This document shows positions 16,496 to 25,012 of a stretch of DNA of 63,713 nucleotides, piece after piece. The notes beneath the pieces were generated by a model, which saw only the letters and a list, made by a program, of their open reading frames with translations, did not search any database and was not told the origin of the DNA. Position 1 is the stretch's first letter, and the number at the start of each line of letters is the position of its first letter. Source of the stretch: Streptomyces sp. TRM68367 (lineage in GTDB: Bacteria > Actinomycetota > Actinomycetes > Streptomycetales > Streptomycetaceae); the NCBI RefSeq assembly GCF_014495685.1, contig NZ_JACTVI010000045.1:1-63713 (forward strand), in the 5' to 3' direction. Both the position numbers and the translations under genes were made by a program.

Positions 16496-17203
16496 ATGGC
16501 TGGACTCGCCGCATCCGGGTCGAACCCCGACGTCGTCCTGCTCTACGACATCAACAGCCTGGCCAAGGACGCGCCGCACTGGTTCGACCGGGTCATGGAG
16601 TTCGTGGGCGAGTACGGCCTGCTGTTCGCCGTGATCCTGCTCGTGCTGGGGTGCTGGTGGTCCGTGCGGCGGCGCGGCGACGAGGACGCGGCGTCCGCCG
16701 TCGCGGCCCTGGTGTGGGCGCCGCTCGCGGCGGGCATCGCGGTGCTGGTCAACATCCCGATACGCGGATTCGTGGAACGGCCCCGGCCCTTCAACGACCA
16801 TCATGGACTCGAGGTCCTGGTCAAGGGCAAGGCCGACTACTCCTTCGTCAGCGACCACGCCACGATCACCATGGCCCTGGCGGTCGGCCTGTTCATCACC
16901 AACCGCAGGTTCGGCCTCGTCGGCCTCGGCCTGGCGCTGCTCGAAGGCTTCTGCCGGATCTACATGGGCGTGCACTACCCGACCGACGTCGTGGGCGGCT
17001 ACGCCCTCGGCACGGCCATCGCCCTGCTGCTGTCGCCGCCGGCGATGGCGTTGCTGACGCCGGTGACGACCGCGATCGAGCGGTCGCCGCGGATGGGGTG
17101 GCTGATCCGGGCGCGAGGGAAAGGGCACGGCGGGCAGGACGCGGTGATTCCGGGGGCGCGGACGGAGACGGCCGAGGCTGAGGAGCGGGACCTGGCGGCA
17201 TGA
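16496..17203 (+). CDS. PAP2-family membrane phosphatase
   Basis: A 235-residue protein with about five membrane helices. The tripartite lipid-phosphatase signature is visible: a reduced first motif VERPRPF, second motif YSFVSDHATI (PSGH replaced by VSDH), and third motif RIYMGVHYPTDVVGG (R-x5-H-x3-D). The missing Gly of PSGH is tolerated in a subset of the family. Possible substrates are undecaprenyl pyrophosphate or phosphatidic acid. The C-terminal 40 residues are charged and cytoplasmic. The 244 bp upstream hold no gene. Confidence 0.85.
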   Translation: MAGLAASGSNPDVVLLYDINSLAKDAPHWFDRVMEFVGEYGLLFAVILLVLGCWWSVRRRGDEDAASAVAALVWAPLAAGIAVLVNIPIRGFVERPRPFNDHHGLEVLVKGKADYSFVSDHATITMALAVGLFITNRRFGLVGLGLALLEGFCRIYMGVHYPTDVVGGYALGTAIALLLSPPAMALLTPVTTAIERSPRMGWLIRARGKGHGGQDAVIPGARTETAEAEERDLAA

Positions 17204-17225
17204 CCGCTCCTCGGGGCGCCGGAGG

Positions 17226-18782
17226 TCAGAGTGCCTGCGGGTAGGTGAAGAAGCGGTCCGGGTCGTATTGCTGCTTCACCTTGGCGAGGCGGGCGGCCGC
17301 GTCCCCGTAGTAGGCCCGGCGCCAGTCCCCGAGCGTCGGGTCGGTGTAGTTCTGGTAGGCGGCCCCGGAGGCGTACGGCCGCATCGCCTTGTGGGCGGAC
17401 GTCAGCCAGGACTGGGCCGTCGTACCGCTCGTACCGGCCCGCCAGGAGGCGATGTACTGGGCCAGCATCCGGGAGCGGCGGTGCACGAAGGCCGTGGCCG
17501 TGGGGGAGACGCGGTTGACGGCGCCGCCGAGTGCGGTGAGCTGGATCGTGCCCGAGCCGCCGCGCACACCGCGAATCTGGGACAGCAGCGTCCGGATCCC
17601 GGCCGCCGAGAGCGAGCGGTCGAAGAAGTCCGACCGTGCGGCGTACGTCTCCCTCCCCAGCGCGCCCTGCGGAGAGCGGCCCGGCGTGGCACCGGGCAGA
17701 TGGCACTGCGCGTCCGTCGCGAAGGCGGAGCAGCCGGCGAACACCTCCATCGACTCCTCGTACGAACGGCGCCGCAGCGAGACGTTGACCGGGCGGCCGC
17801 CGATGCGGTCGGCGAGGCGGTCCAGGGCGTCCTGGAGTTCGCCGTAGGTGCCGAGGGAGAAGGCGGAGACCGTGACGGTCGGGGTGCCGCCGGAGGCATT
17901 GGCGAAGTACAGGGAGGACCAGATCTCGTCGGGCTGCTCCGGCCCCCACTCCTGCCATGCCCTGATGACGGCGGCGGCCTTCGCCCACGACCAGGTCACG
18001 TAGGCGGACACGCCCTGCGGTGCGGGGTGCGTCCTGAACTGCAGCTCCGTTACGACGCCGAAGTTGCCGTTGCCGGCGCCGCGCAGGGCCCAGAAGAGGT
18101 CCTTGTTCTCCTGTGCGTTGGCGGTGACGAGCTTTCCGTCCGCGGTGACGAGGGTGGCCTGGGTGAGGCTGTCGCAGGTCAGGCCGTAGGCACGGGAGGC
18201 TACGCCGTGGCCGCCGCCGAGGGTGAGCCCGCAGACGCCGACGGTCGGGCAGGAGCCGGCGGGGATGGTCACGCCCTTCGCGGTGACGGCGCGGTAGACG
18301 TCGATCAGCTTGGCACCGGCGCCGACGACGGCGGAGCCGGCGGATGCGCGGATGCGGTTGAGTCTGGAGACGTCGAGGATCAGGCGGCCGTTGCCGGAGG
18401 ACCAGCCGGCGTAGGAGTGGCCGCCGTTGCGGATGGAGACGCGGATGCCGTGGGTTCTGGCGTACGACAGGGCTGTGCGGATGTCGTCCGGGTGGGCGAC
18501 GTAGGCGACGGCGGCGGGGCGGAGTGCGTCGAAGCGGGTGTTGTAGAGCTGCCGGGCGGTGTTCCAGTGGGCGTCGCCCGGGCGGATCAGGGAGCCGTCC
18601 AGGTCACGGGCGAGGCCGGACCAGGTGGCCGGGGTGGGGGCACGGGTGGAGGTGAGGGTGTGGGAGGTCTGGGGCGGCGTGTCCGTTTTCGTGCCGGTGG
18701 AGTTGCTGCCGTTGCAGGCGGTTGCGGTGACCGCCGTTGTTATGGCGGCTGCGCTGCCTGCGAGGAATGTACGCCGTTCCAT
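17226..18782 (-). CDS. Tat-exported FAD-binding oxidoreductase (BBE-like)
   Basis: A 518-residue flavoprotein. MERRTFLAGSAAA is a twin-arginine signal, and TATAC forms a lipobox, so a Tat lipoprotein is likely. The FAD_binding_4 domain shows RNGGHSYAG (His for covalent FAD) and SCPTVGVCGLTLGGGHG (second covalent-link Cys in CPTVG), the bicovalent layout of berberine-bridge-type oxidases. The BBE domain closes the protein (NYTDPTLGDWRRAYYG, then YDPDRFFTYPQAL). Relatives oxidise sugars or alkaloid-like secondary metabolites; the substrate here is unknown. The longer frame to 18980 is rejected because the signal peptide starts at 18782. Confidence 0.9.
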   Translation of the reverse strand: MERRTFLAGSAAAITTAVTATACNGSNSTGTKTDTPPQTSHTLTSTRAPTPATWSGLARDLDGSLIRPGDAHWNTARQLYNTRFDALRPAAVAYVAHPDDIRTALSYARTHGIRVSIRNGGHSYAGWSSGNGRLILDVSRLNRIRASAGSAVVGAGAKLIDVYRAVTAKGVTIPAGSCPTVGVCGLTLGGGHGVASRAYGLTCDSLTQATLVTADGKLVTANAQENKDLFWALRGAGNGNFGVVTELQFRTHPAPQGVSAYVTWSWAKAAAVIRAWQEWGPEQPDEIWSSLYFANASGGTPTVTVSAFSLGTYGELQDALDRLADRIGGRPVNVSLRRRSYEESMEVFAGCSAFATDAQCHLPGATPGRSPQGALGRETYAARSDFFDRSLSAAGIRTLLSQIRGVRGGSGTIQLTALGGAVNRVSPTATAFVHRRSRMLAQYIASWRAGTSGTTAQSWLTSAHKAMRPYASGAAYQNYTDPTLGDWRRAYYGDAAARLAKVKQQYDPDRFFTYPQAL

Positions 18783-19457
18783 GTGTGCCTCCCGTGGGGT
18801 GTTACGTGGAACGAGACGGAGTGCCGGAGGCCGGGGTTCCATGATGGGGGGCGTTGATGCGGTGCGGGGCGGCTGGTCCGCGTTTGCCGGGTGCCCGGCG
18901 TTGGTGCGGGCCGGGGGTGGGTTCCGCTTGCCCGCGCCGGCGGGGCGCCGCTGCGCCCACCCGTGCCGCCCCAGCGCCACGACTGCCCGCAGCTACGACG
19001 ACTGCGCGTGCCCCCACCGGGCCGCAGTCGCCGACGGCGCTACGCGCACCCCGCCCCACCCGCGCAGGCCGCCGCAGGCGTACAACACAACCCGCACCCG
19101 CCCACCGGCCGTACCCGGTCACCCGGTGGCGTCGGTGTGGGACGTCGCGTCGGCTCTGGCCTGGCTGCGGGCTCTTCGGGCTGGGCCGCGCCAGCCGCAG
19201 GTGCAGTGGGCCGCGGAGAAGGCGCCCTTCTCGATGGTTGTCGTGCGGTGTTCCCCGGCGACCGGGGCAGGTTCCGTTCCGTCCTGCTGCGCCACGGCGA
19301 CAACGCTAGCGAGGCCGGGTGCCGTGCCCATCGGCGGCCTCCGGCCGCGGAACTCGTATGCCTGCACGGGGGCGGCCGCGTGACGGGGGCAACTACCCGT
19401 CGTTAACCGGAAGGACAGGGGGCCCTGACGGACGTAGCGGCTGGGGGTAGGCAGGCG
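18783..19457. other. Gene-free stretch between divergent genes
   Basis: About 675 bases between the divergently transcribed FAD oxidase and lipoprotein genes. Open frames across it are long only because the GC content is very high; none has a ribosome site or recognisable product. Its main content is an interspersed repeat copy (18882-18997) and an extremely C/G-rich tail to 19120. Promoters for both flanking genes must lie here. Confidence 0.5.
18882..18997 (+). repeat. Interspersed GC-rich repeat, copy A (lacks the hairpin module)
   Basis: Shares with copy C (51259-51450) the order TTTGCCGGG-GCCCGGCGTTGG, GGCCGGGGGTGGGT, GCTTGCCCGCGC, CCCACCCGTGCCGCCC and CACGACTGCCCGC. This copy lacks the AACGAGCTCG hairpin block found in copies B and C. 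Confidence 0.7.
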
Positions 19458-20303
19458 ATGGCTAGGCAGCGGCAGCGGCACTTGAAGGTGGGGGAGGCGG
19501 TCGTCGCCGCCGGAGTCGTGGGGTGCGTCTGCCTCGGAACCAGCGGATGCGCCGGTGGTGACGCCGTCGCCGGGGACGCCCGCGGCGGCGACCCCGTCCA
19601 GGTGCTGCACCGCGCCGCCGACCGCCTTGTGGACGCCGGCAGCTCCAAGGCCCGTACATCGATGGAGATGGCCACCGGAGGGACTCGGGTGACCATCCGC
19701 GGTGAGGGCGTGTACGACTTCCGGAAGCGGCTCGGGCGGCTGAAGGTGATGCTGCCGCAGGATCCGGCAGGGGACACGGCCCAACGGCCGATCACCGAAC
19801 TCCTCGCGCCGGGTGCGCTGTTCATGAAGAACCGGGGTGCCGGGGTCCCCCCGGACAAGTGGGTGCGTGTCGACACCGGCACCCTCTCCGACGGCAACCT
19901 CGTCACCGGCGGCGCCACCGACCCGTTCGCCGCCGCCGAGGTCCTGCGCGGCACGCGCACGGCGACGTACGTCGGCCGCACCGAACTCGCCGGCACCGAG
20001 GTCCGGCACTACCGCGGCACCGCCGACCTCACCGACGCCGCGCAGCACGCCTCGGCCGGGAACAAGGGCCCCCTGGGCGCCGCGGCGAAGGGGTTCGCCA
20101 CGGCCGAAGTCCCGTTCGACGCCTACCTCGACGACGCCGGCCGCATCCGCAAGCTCCGGCACCGGTTCAGCTTCGTCAACGGCCGCGAGAAGAGCCCCGT
20201 CGACGTCGCCTCGACAACCCTGCTGTACGACTTCGGCGTCCCCGCACGCGTACGGCTCCCCGCCGCCGGCGACATCTACGCGGGCAAGATCGCCGAAGAG
20301 TGA
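19458..20303 (+). CDS. Lipoprotein (LppX/LprG-like fold suspected)
   Basis: A 281-residue secreted lipoprotein with signal segment VGEAVVAAGVVGCVCLG and lipobox LGTSGC. The mature part alternates strands and turns (EGVYDFRKRLGRLKVML, VRVDTGTLSDG, VRHYRGTADLTDAA), with a final beta segment ending in VRLPAAGDIYAGKI. This pattern resembles the antiparallel sheet proteins related to mycobacterial LprG/LppX, which carry lipids across the envelope; I infer this from layout only. No enzyme motif is visible. Confidence 0.75.
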   Translation: MARQRQRHLKVGEAVVAAGVVGCVCLGTSGCAGGDAVAGDARGGDPVQVLHRAADRLVDAGSSKARTSMEMATGGTRVTIRGEGVYDFRKRLGRLKVMLPQDPAGDTAQRPITELLAPGALFMKNRGAGVPPDKWVRVDTGTLSDGNLVTGGATDPFAAAEVLRGTRTATYVGRTELAGTEVRHYRGTADLTDAAQHASAGNKGPLGAAAKGFATAEVPFDAYLDDAGRIRKLRHRFSFVNGREKSPVDVASTTLLYDFGVPARVRLPAAGDIYAGKIAEE

Positions 20304-20388
20304 CCGGCGTGAACTAGCCCGTCCGTGCCATGCGCGGTGCGTAGGCCGCTCCCTACTCTAGGAAGTGGGTGACGGTAGAGAAGAGGTG

Positions 20389-20574
20389 ATGCACGTGGCT
20401 CCGGTCGGCGGTACGGCAGTTCAGGACCACGTGGCCCTCGCCGAGATCGAGCTCTGCGGAGAACTGATCATCGCGGCCTCGGCCGCCCACGAGGACCGGC
20501 TCAGCCTGGAGAGCATCGACGAGGTGCTGAAAGTGGCCGAAGCACGCGCGGAGGCGAAGGCCTCCGGCGGCTGA
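20389..20574 (+). CDS. Small conserved hypothetical protein
   Basis: A 61-residue acidic protein with a predicted helical core (VALAEIELCGELIIAASAAH) and a C-terminal charged helix (DEVLKVAEARAEAKASGG). ATG 20389 is preceded by GAAGAGG; the frame is open further upstream but without a better start. I do not recognise a family. Position beside csoR is conserved in Streptomyces as I remember it. It is transcribed toward csoR. Confidence 0.65.
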   Translation: MHVAPVGGTAVQDHVALAEIELCGELIIAASAAHEDRLSLESIDEVLKVAEARAEAKASGG

Positions 20575-20655
20575 GCCGTCGTAGTAGGCGTAACCGGTGT
20601 CGTAGTCGTACGGCGGCCGTACGGGAGTCGACGTCTCACGCGAGCTCCCGGCGTC

Positions 20656-21033
20656 TCACGTCCGCAGCATCCGCGCGATCGCCTGCGTCGCCTCCTTCAC
20701 CTTCGCGTCGATCTCGTCGCCGCCCTTGACGGCCGCGTCCGCGACGCAGTGCCGCAGGTGTTCCTCCAGCAGTTGCAGGGCGAAGGACTGCAGGGCCTTG
20801 GTGGAGGCGGACACCTGGGTGAGTATGTCGATGCAGTAGACGTCCTCGTCGACCATCCGCTGCAGACCGCGGATCTGGCCCTCGATGCGGCGCAGCCGCT
20901 TGAGGTGTTCGTCCTTCTGCTGGTGATACCCGTGCACTCCGCGGTCGTGGTCGGTCACCACAGCCGGAGCATCCTGGACTTCCGGAGCATCGGCGGCGGA
21001 GGGCGCACCCGCGCCGGCCTCTGTGGTCGTCAT
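20656..21033 (-). CDS. csoR: CsoR-type copper-sensing repressor
   Basis: A 125-residue CsoR/RcnR/FrmR-family repressor. After a variable N-terminal tail come the DNA-contacting helix (HQQKDEHLKRLRRIEGQIRG) and the Cu(I) ligands Cys in DVYCIDIL and His/Cys in LEEHLRHCV, the C-H-C set that marks CsoR. The protein is a tetrameric all-helical dimer of dimers that releases DNA on Cu(I) binding. ATG 21033 has GGGAGGA upstream; the longer frame to 21141 would run through the operator and is rejected. A palindromic operator lies at 21062-21084, so the gene is autoregulated. Confidence 0.93.
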   Translation of the reverse strand: MTTTEAGAGAPSAADAPEVQDAPAVVTDHDRGVHGYHQQKDEHLKRLRRIEGQIRGLQRMVDEDVYCIDILTQVSASTKALQSFALQLLEEHLRHCVADAAVKGGDEIDAKVKEATQAIARMLRT

Positions 21034-21061
21034 AGCGTCCTCCCGTTGGTCAGATAGCCGA

Positions 21062-21084
21062 CATATACCCCTGGCGGGTATATG
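21062..21084. promoter_or_regulatory. CsoR operator
   Basis: Perfect 9-bp inverted repeat CATATACCC-CTGGC-GGGTATATG, 28 bp upstream of the csoR ATG. TACCC/GGGTA half-sites around a short GC spacer are the known CsoR recognition pattern in Streptomyces. Confidence 0.88.
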
Positions 21085-21281
21085 GTACCGAACTTTGCTG
21101 GGTATAGGCCTTGTGGCCGATGTCCGGAAACCCCTGGGCAACGGCCGAAACGGACCGGCGAACCGCCCCCGTGCTCATCACCGTGCCCGATGGGCGACAC
21201 TGGTGGGCGGCCCCTTAGCCGGGGCCGAATGATGCGCCTAGCATCAGCCTGACCGAAACCGAAGCAAGCCGAGGACCCCAC

Positions 21282-21902
21282 GTGCGCTTTCGTCTGACCC
21301 CCAGGGAGACGAGCTTCTACGACATGTTCGCCGCGTCCGCGGACAACATCGTCACGGGCTCGAAACTCCTGATGGAACTGCTCGGGGCGGACACCGCCGG
21401 CCGGGCCGAGATCGCAGAGCGTATGCGGGCCGCGGAACACGCAGGTGACGATGCGACGCACGCGATCTTCCACCAGTTGAACTCCTCGTTCATCACGCCC
21501 TTCGACCGCGAGGACATCTACTCCCTCGCATCGTCCCTCGACGACATCATGGACTTCATGGAGGAAGCCGTCGACCTGGTTGTCCTCTACAACGTCGAGG
21601 AACTGCCCAAGGGCGTCGATCAGCAGATCGAGGTGCTGGCGCGCGCGGCCGAACTGACGGCCGAAGCGATGCCGAACCTGCGCACGATGGACAACCTCAC
21701 CGAGTACTGGATCGAGGTCAACCGGCTGGAGAACCAGGCCGACCAGATCCACAGAAAGCTCCTTGCCCACCTGTTCAACGGCAAGTACGACGCCATCGAG
21801 GTGCTCAAGCTCAAGCAGATCGTGGATGTGCTGGAGGAGGCCGCCGACGCCTTCGAGCACGTGGCGAACACGGTGGAGACCATCGCCGTCAAGGAGTCCT
21901 GA
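21282..21902 (+). CDS. DUF47 family PhoU-like Pit accessory protein
   Basis: A 206-residue all-helical protein of the DUF47/PhoU-like group. It has the acidic metal-binding segments E-H-A-G-D-D near residue 55 and the repeat DREDIYSLASSLDDIMDF near residue 80, matching the conserved E/D-rich helix of PhoU proteins. It ends nine bases before the phosphate transporter gene, an operon conserved across bacteria in which the protein modulates low-affinity phosphate uptake. Start is a GTG at 21282. Confidence 0.93.
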   Translation: MRFRLTPRETSFYDMFAASADNIVTGSKLLMELLGADTAGRAEIAERMRAAEHAGDDATHAIFHQLNSSFITPFDREDIYSLASSLDDIMDFMEEAVDLVVLYNVEELPKGVDQQIEVLARAAELTAEAMPNLRTMDNLTEYWIEVNRLENQADQIHRKLLAHLFNGKYDAIEVLKLKQIVDVLEEAADAFEHVANTVETIAVKES

Positions 21903-21911
21903 GGCCCGTCC

Positions 21912-22910
21912 ATGGACACCTTCGCTCTGGTCGTGACCATTGCGGTCGCGCTCTTCTTCACGTACACAAACGGCTTCCACGATTCGGCGAACGCGATCGC
22001 CACGTCCGTGTCGACGCGGGCGTTGACGCCGAAGGCCGCGTTGCTCATGGCCGCGGTGATGAATCTCGCCGGTGCGTTTCTGGGCTCCGGGGTCGCCAAG
22101 ACGGTCAGCGAAGGGCTGATCCAGACGCCGGAGGGGTCGAAGGGGATGGGGATCCTCTTCTCGGCGCTGGTCGGCGCGATCACCTGGAACCTCATCACCT
22201 GGTACTTCGGGCTTCCCTCCTCCTCTTCCCACGCGTTGTTCGGCGGCATGGTGGGGGCGGCGCTGGCGGGCGGTACGACGGTGTACTGGCACGGGGTGCT
22301 GGAGAAGATCGTCATTCCGATGTTCGTGTCGCCGGTGGTGGGGCTGCTGGGCGGCTCTCTGGTGATGGCGGCGATCATGTGGATCTTCCGGCGGGCGAAT
22401 CCGCACAAGGCCAAGCGGGGGTTCCGGATCGCGCAGACGGTGTCCGCGGCGGGGATGGCGCTCGGGCACGGGCTGCAGGACGCGCAGAAGACCATGGGTG
22501 TCGTGGTGATGGCGCTGGTCATCGCGGATGTCGAGGACTACGGCGATCCGATCCCGGTGTGGGTGAAGCTGGTTGTGGCGTTGATGCTGTCGGCGGGCAC
22601 GTACGCCGGTGGGTGGCGGATCATGCGTACGCTGGGCCGGAAGATCATCGAGCTGGACCCGCCGCAGGGATTCGCCGCCGAGACGACGGGCGCCTCGATC
22701 ATGTTCGCGACCGCCTTCCTCTTCAAGGCGCCGATCTCGACGACCCATGTCATCACGTCCGCGATCATGGGCGTGGGTGCGACCAAGCGTCTGAACGCCG
22801 TGCGCTGGGGGGTCGCCAAGAACATCATCATGGGCTGGTTCATCACGATGCCGGCCGCGGCGGCGGTGGCAGCGGCGTCCTTCGGCATCGTCAACCTGGC
22901 GTTCCTCTGA
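21912..22910 (+). CDS. pitH: Low-affinity inorganic phosphate transporter (Pit family)
   Basis: A 332-residue integral membrane protein of the PiT family with about ten helices. The duplicated signature is visible: NGFHDSANAIAT in the first half and AHGLQDAQKTMGV-like GHGLQDAQKT in the second (GANDVAN-type motifs). The SSSHALFGG and ISTTHVITSAIMG segments are also present. It imports metal-phosphate with protons. It is transcribed with the DUF47 gene immediately upstream and converges on pstB across a strong bidirectional terminator. Confidence 0.94.
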   Translation: MDTFALVVTIAVALFFTYTNGFHDSANAIATSVSTRALTPKAALLMAAVMNLAGAFLGSGVAKTVSEGLIQTPEGSKGMGILFSALVGAITWNLITWYFGLPSSSSHALFGGMVGAALAGGTTVYWHGVLEKIVIPMFVSPVVGLLGGSLVMAAIMWIFRRANPHKAKRGFRIAQTVSAAGMALGHGLQDAQKTMGVVVMALVIADVEDYGDPIPVWVKLVVALMLSAGTYAGGWRIMRTLGRKIIELDPPQGFAAETTGASIMFATAFLFKAPISTTHVITSAIMGVGATKRLNAVRWGVAKNIIMGWFITMPAAAAVAAASFGIVNLAFL

Positions 22911-23040
22911 GAGCACCGCCCGATGGGCCGGGCCCCGCGGTGCCCGCCGGCCTCGTCCACACACGCCGGACGGGCTGATTTTGCCAGCCGGTGTCGTCAA
23001 GCGCTGCCGCAGACGGCACCGCCCGTGGCCGGAACGCGAC

Positions 23041-23075
23041 GGACCCGCCCCCGGGAGCCAGGGGCGGGTCCTTTT
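23041..23075. terminator. Terminator between pitH and pstB (converging genes)
   Basis: Perfect 11-bp stem GGACCCGCCCC / GGGGCGGGTCC with a 9-base loop, followed by TTTT. It can serve pitH directly and pstB on the opposite strand. Confidence 0.9.
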
Positions 23076-23122
23076 CGCGCCTCGCGGTGGCACCGCCATG
23101 CAGCACCGCGAGGGGTTCTGGG

Positions 23123-23899
23123 TCAGCCGAAGCGGCCGGAGATGTAGTCCTCCGTGGCCTGGACCGACGGGTTGGAGAAGATGCGCTCCGTGTCGTCGAT
23201 CTCGATCAGCTTGCCGGGCTGGCCGACCGCGGCCAGGTTGAAGAAGGCCGTGCGGTCGGAGACGCGGGCCGCCTGCTGCATGTTGTGCGTCACGATGACG
23301 ATCGTGAACTGTTCCTTCAGCTCGCCGATGAGGTCCTCGATGGCGAGGGTGGAGATGGGGTCAAGGGCCGAGCAGGGCTCGTCCATCAGCAGGACCTTCG
23401 GTTCCACCGCGATCGCCCGGGCGATGCAGAGGCGCTGCTGCTGGCCGCCGGAGAGGCCCGAACCGGGCTTGTTCAGGCGGTCCTTGACCTCGTTCCAGAG
23501 GTTCGCGCCCTTCAGGGACTTCTCGACTATCTCGTCCAGCTCGGACTTCTTGTAGTTGCCGTTCAGCCTCAGGCCCGCCGCGACGTTGTCGTACACCGAC
23601 ATCGTCGGGAACGGGTTCGGGCGCTGGAAGACCATGCCGATCTCACGCCGCACGGCCACCGGGTCGATCCCGGTGCCGTACAGGTTCTCGTCGTCGAGCA
23701 TGACCTTGCCCTCGACCCGCCCGCCCGGCGTGACCTCGTGCATCCGGTTGAGCGTGCGCAGGAACGTGGACTTGCCGCAGCCGGACGGACCGATGAACGC
23801 CGTCACGGAGCGGGGCTCGATGCTCATCGAGATGTCCTCGATGGCCAGGAAGGAGCTGTAGTAGGCGTTGAGGCCGCTGACATCAATGCGCTTGGCCAT
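23123..23899 (-). CDS. pstB: Phosphate ABC transporter ATP-binding protein
   Basis: A 258-residue cytoplasmic ATPase that powers high-affinity phosphate import. It has Walker A GPSGCGKST, the Q-loop in GMVFQRPNPFP, signature LSGGQQQR, Walker B VLLMDEPCSALDP and the switch His in IVIVTHNMQQA. The NPFPxSxYDNV and FF motifs are typical of PstB. ATG 23899 is chosen; GTG 23908 in frame is an alternative. It closes the pstSCAB operon, 48 bp after pstA. Confidence 0.97.
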   Translation of the reverse strand: MAKRIDVSGLNAYYSSFLAIEDISMSIEPRSVTAFIGPSGCGKSTFLRTLNRMHEVTPGGRVEGKVMLDDENLYGTGIDPVAVRREIGMVFQRPNPFPTMSVYDNVAAGLRLNGNYKKSELDEIVEKSLKGANLWNEVKDRLNKPGSGLSGGQQQRLCIARAIAVEPKVLLMDEPCSALDPISTLAIEDLIGELKEQFTIVIVTHNMQQAARVSDRTAFFNLAAVGQPGKLIEIDDTERIFSNPSVQATEDYISGRFG

Positions 23900-23947
23900 G
23901 GGAATCACTGCTTCTTTCGGGTCGCTGACTGTTCGTCTGTGGCCGCG

Positions 23948-25012
23948 TCAGCGACCGGACTTCGGGGCCTTCCAGCGGGCGATGCCGCGGGCCACCAGGT
24001 TGAGGACCATGATGAACGCGATGAGCGTCAGTGCCGCTGCCCAGGCGCGGTCGTAGGCCGCTCCGGAGCCACCGCTGTTCGCCCACTGGAGGTAGATGTA
24101 CATCGGCAGCGAGGCCTGCGGGTCGGAGAAGGGGTTGGCGTTGATGAAGTTCGTACCCCAGACCAGCAGCAGTACGGGCGCGGTCTCACCGGTGATACGG
24201 GCGATCGCGAGCATCACACCCGTGGTGATGCCGCCGATCGACGTCGGCACGACCACCTTCACGATGGTGCGCCACTTCGGCACACCCAGCGCCAGCGACG
24301 CCTCGCGCAGCTCGTTCGGGACGAGCTTGAGCATCTCCTCGGTGGAGCGGACGACCACCGGGATCATCAGGATCGACAGGGCCATCGAGCCGGCGAAGCC
24401 GGAGTAGCCCATGCCCAGGATCACGATCCACAGGCTGAGGATGAACAGACCCGCGACGATCGACGGGATGCCCGTCATGACGTCGACGAAGAAGGTGACC
24501 GCCTTGGCGAGCTTGCCCCGGCCGTACTCGACCAGGTAGATCGCGGTCAGCACACCGATCGGCACGGAGATCAGGGTGGCGAGGCCCACCTGCTCCAGCG
24601 TGCCGAGGATGGCGTGGTAGATGCCGCCGCCGGGCTCGGTGTCGGCGACCACGCCCATCGAGTGGGTGAGGAAGTAGACGTCGAGGACCTTCACACCGCG
24701 CTCGACGGTCTCCCAGGCCAGGGACGCCAGCGGGATCACGGCCAGGATGAACGCGACCCACACCAGGCTGGTCGCGGTCCGGTCCTTGGCCTGCCGGCGG
24801 CCCTCGACGCGCGCGGAGATGCCGTAGGAGCCGAACACGAACAGGAGCGCGGCGATCAGGGCCCACTGGATGTCGCTGTGCAGCCCGGCCGCGGCGCTGA
24901 TGCCGAGGCCCAGGGCGATGGAGCCCGCCGCGACCGCCCAGGCGAACCACTTGGGCAGGGTCGCGCCGCGCAGGGAGCTGGGGCGCTTGGCGGAGAGAGT
25001 GGCGTGGCTCAT
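23948..25012 (-). CDS. pstA: Phosphate ABC transporter permease
   Basis: A 354-residue inner-membrane permease. A set of N-terminal membrane segments precedes the canonical permease core, which holds the coupling-helix EAA motif region (ELREASLALGVPKWRTIVKVV). The N-terminus is longer than in E. coli PstA, as usual in actinobacteria. It overlaps the pstC stop by 4 bp (25009-25012). It pairs with PstC to form the channel. Confidence 0.96.
   Translation of the reverse strand: MSHATLSAKRPSSLRGATLPKWFAWAVAAGSIALGLGISAAAGLHSDIQWALIAALLFVFGSYGISARVEGRRQAKDRTATSLVWVAFILAVIPLASLAWETVERGVKVLDVYFLTHSMGVVADTEPGGGIYHAILGTLEQVGLATLISVPIGVLTAIYLVEYGRGKLAKAVTFFVDVMTGIPSIVAGLFILSLWIVILGMGYSGFAGSMALSILMIPVVVRSTEEMLKLVPNELREASLALGVPKWRTIVKVVVPTSIGGITTGVMLAIARITGETAPVLLLVWGTNFINANPFSDPQASLPMYIYLQWANSGGSGAAYDRAWAAALTLIAFIMVLNLVARGIARWKAPKSGR

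Noticed and set aside
18802..19122. 106-codon minus-strand frame upstream of the FAD oxidase
   Set aside because: Composed of Gly/Arg/Ala/Pro runs across the interspersed repeat; no start context; not protein-like.
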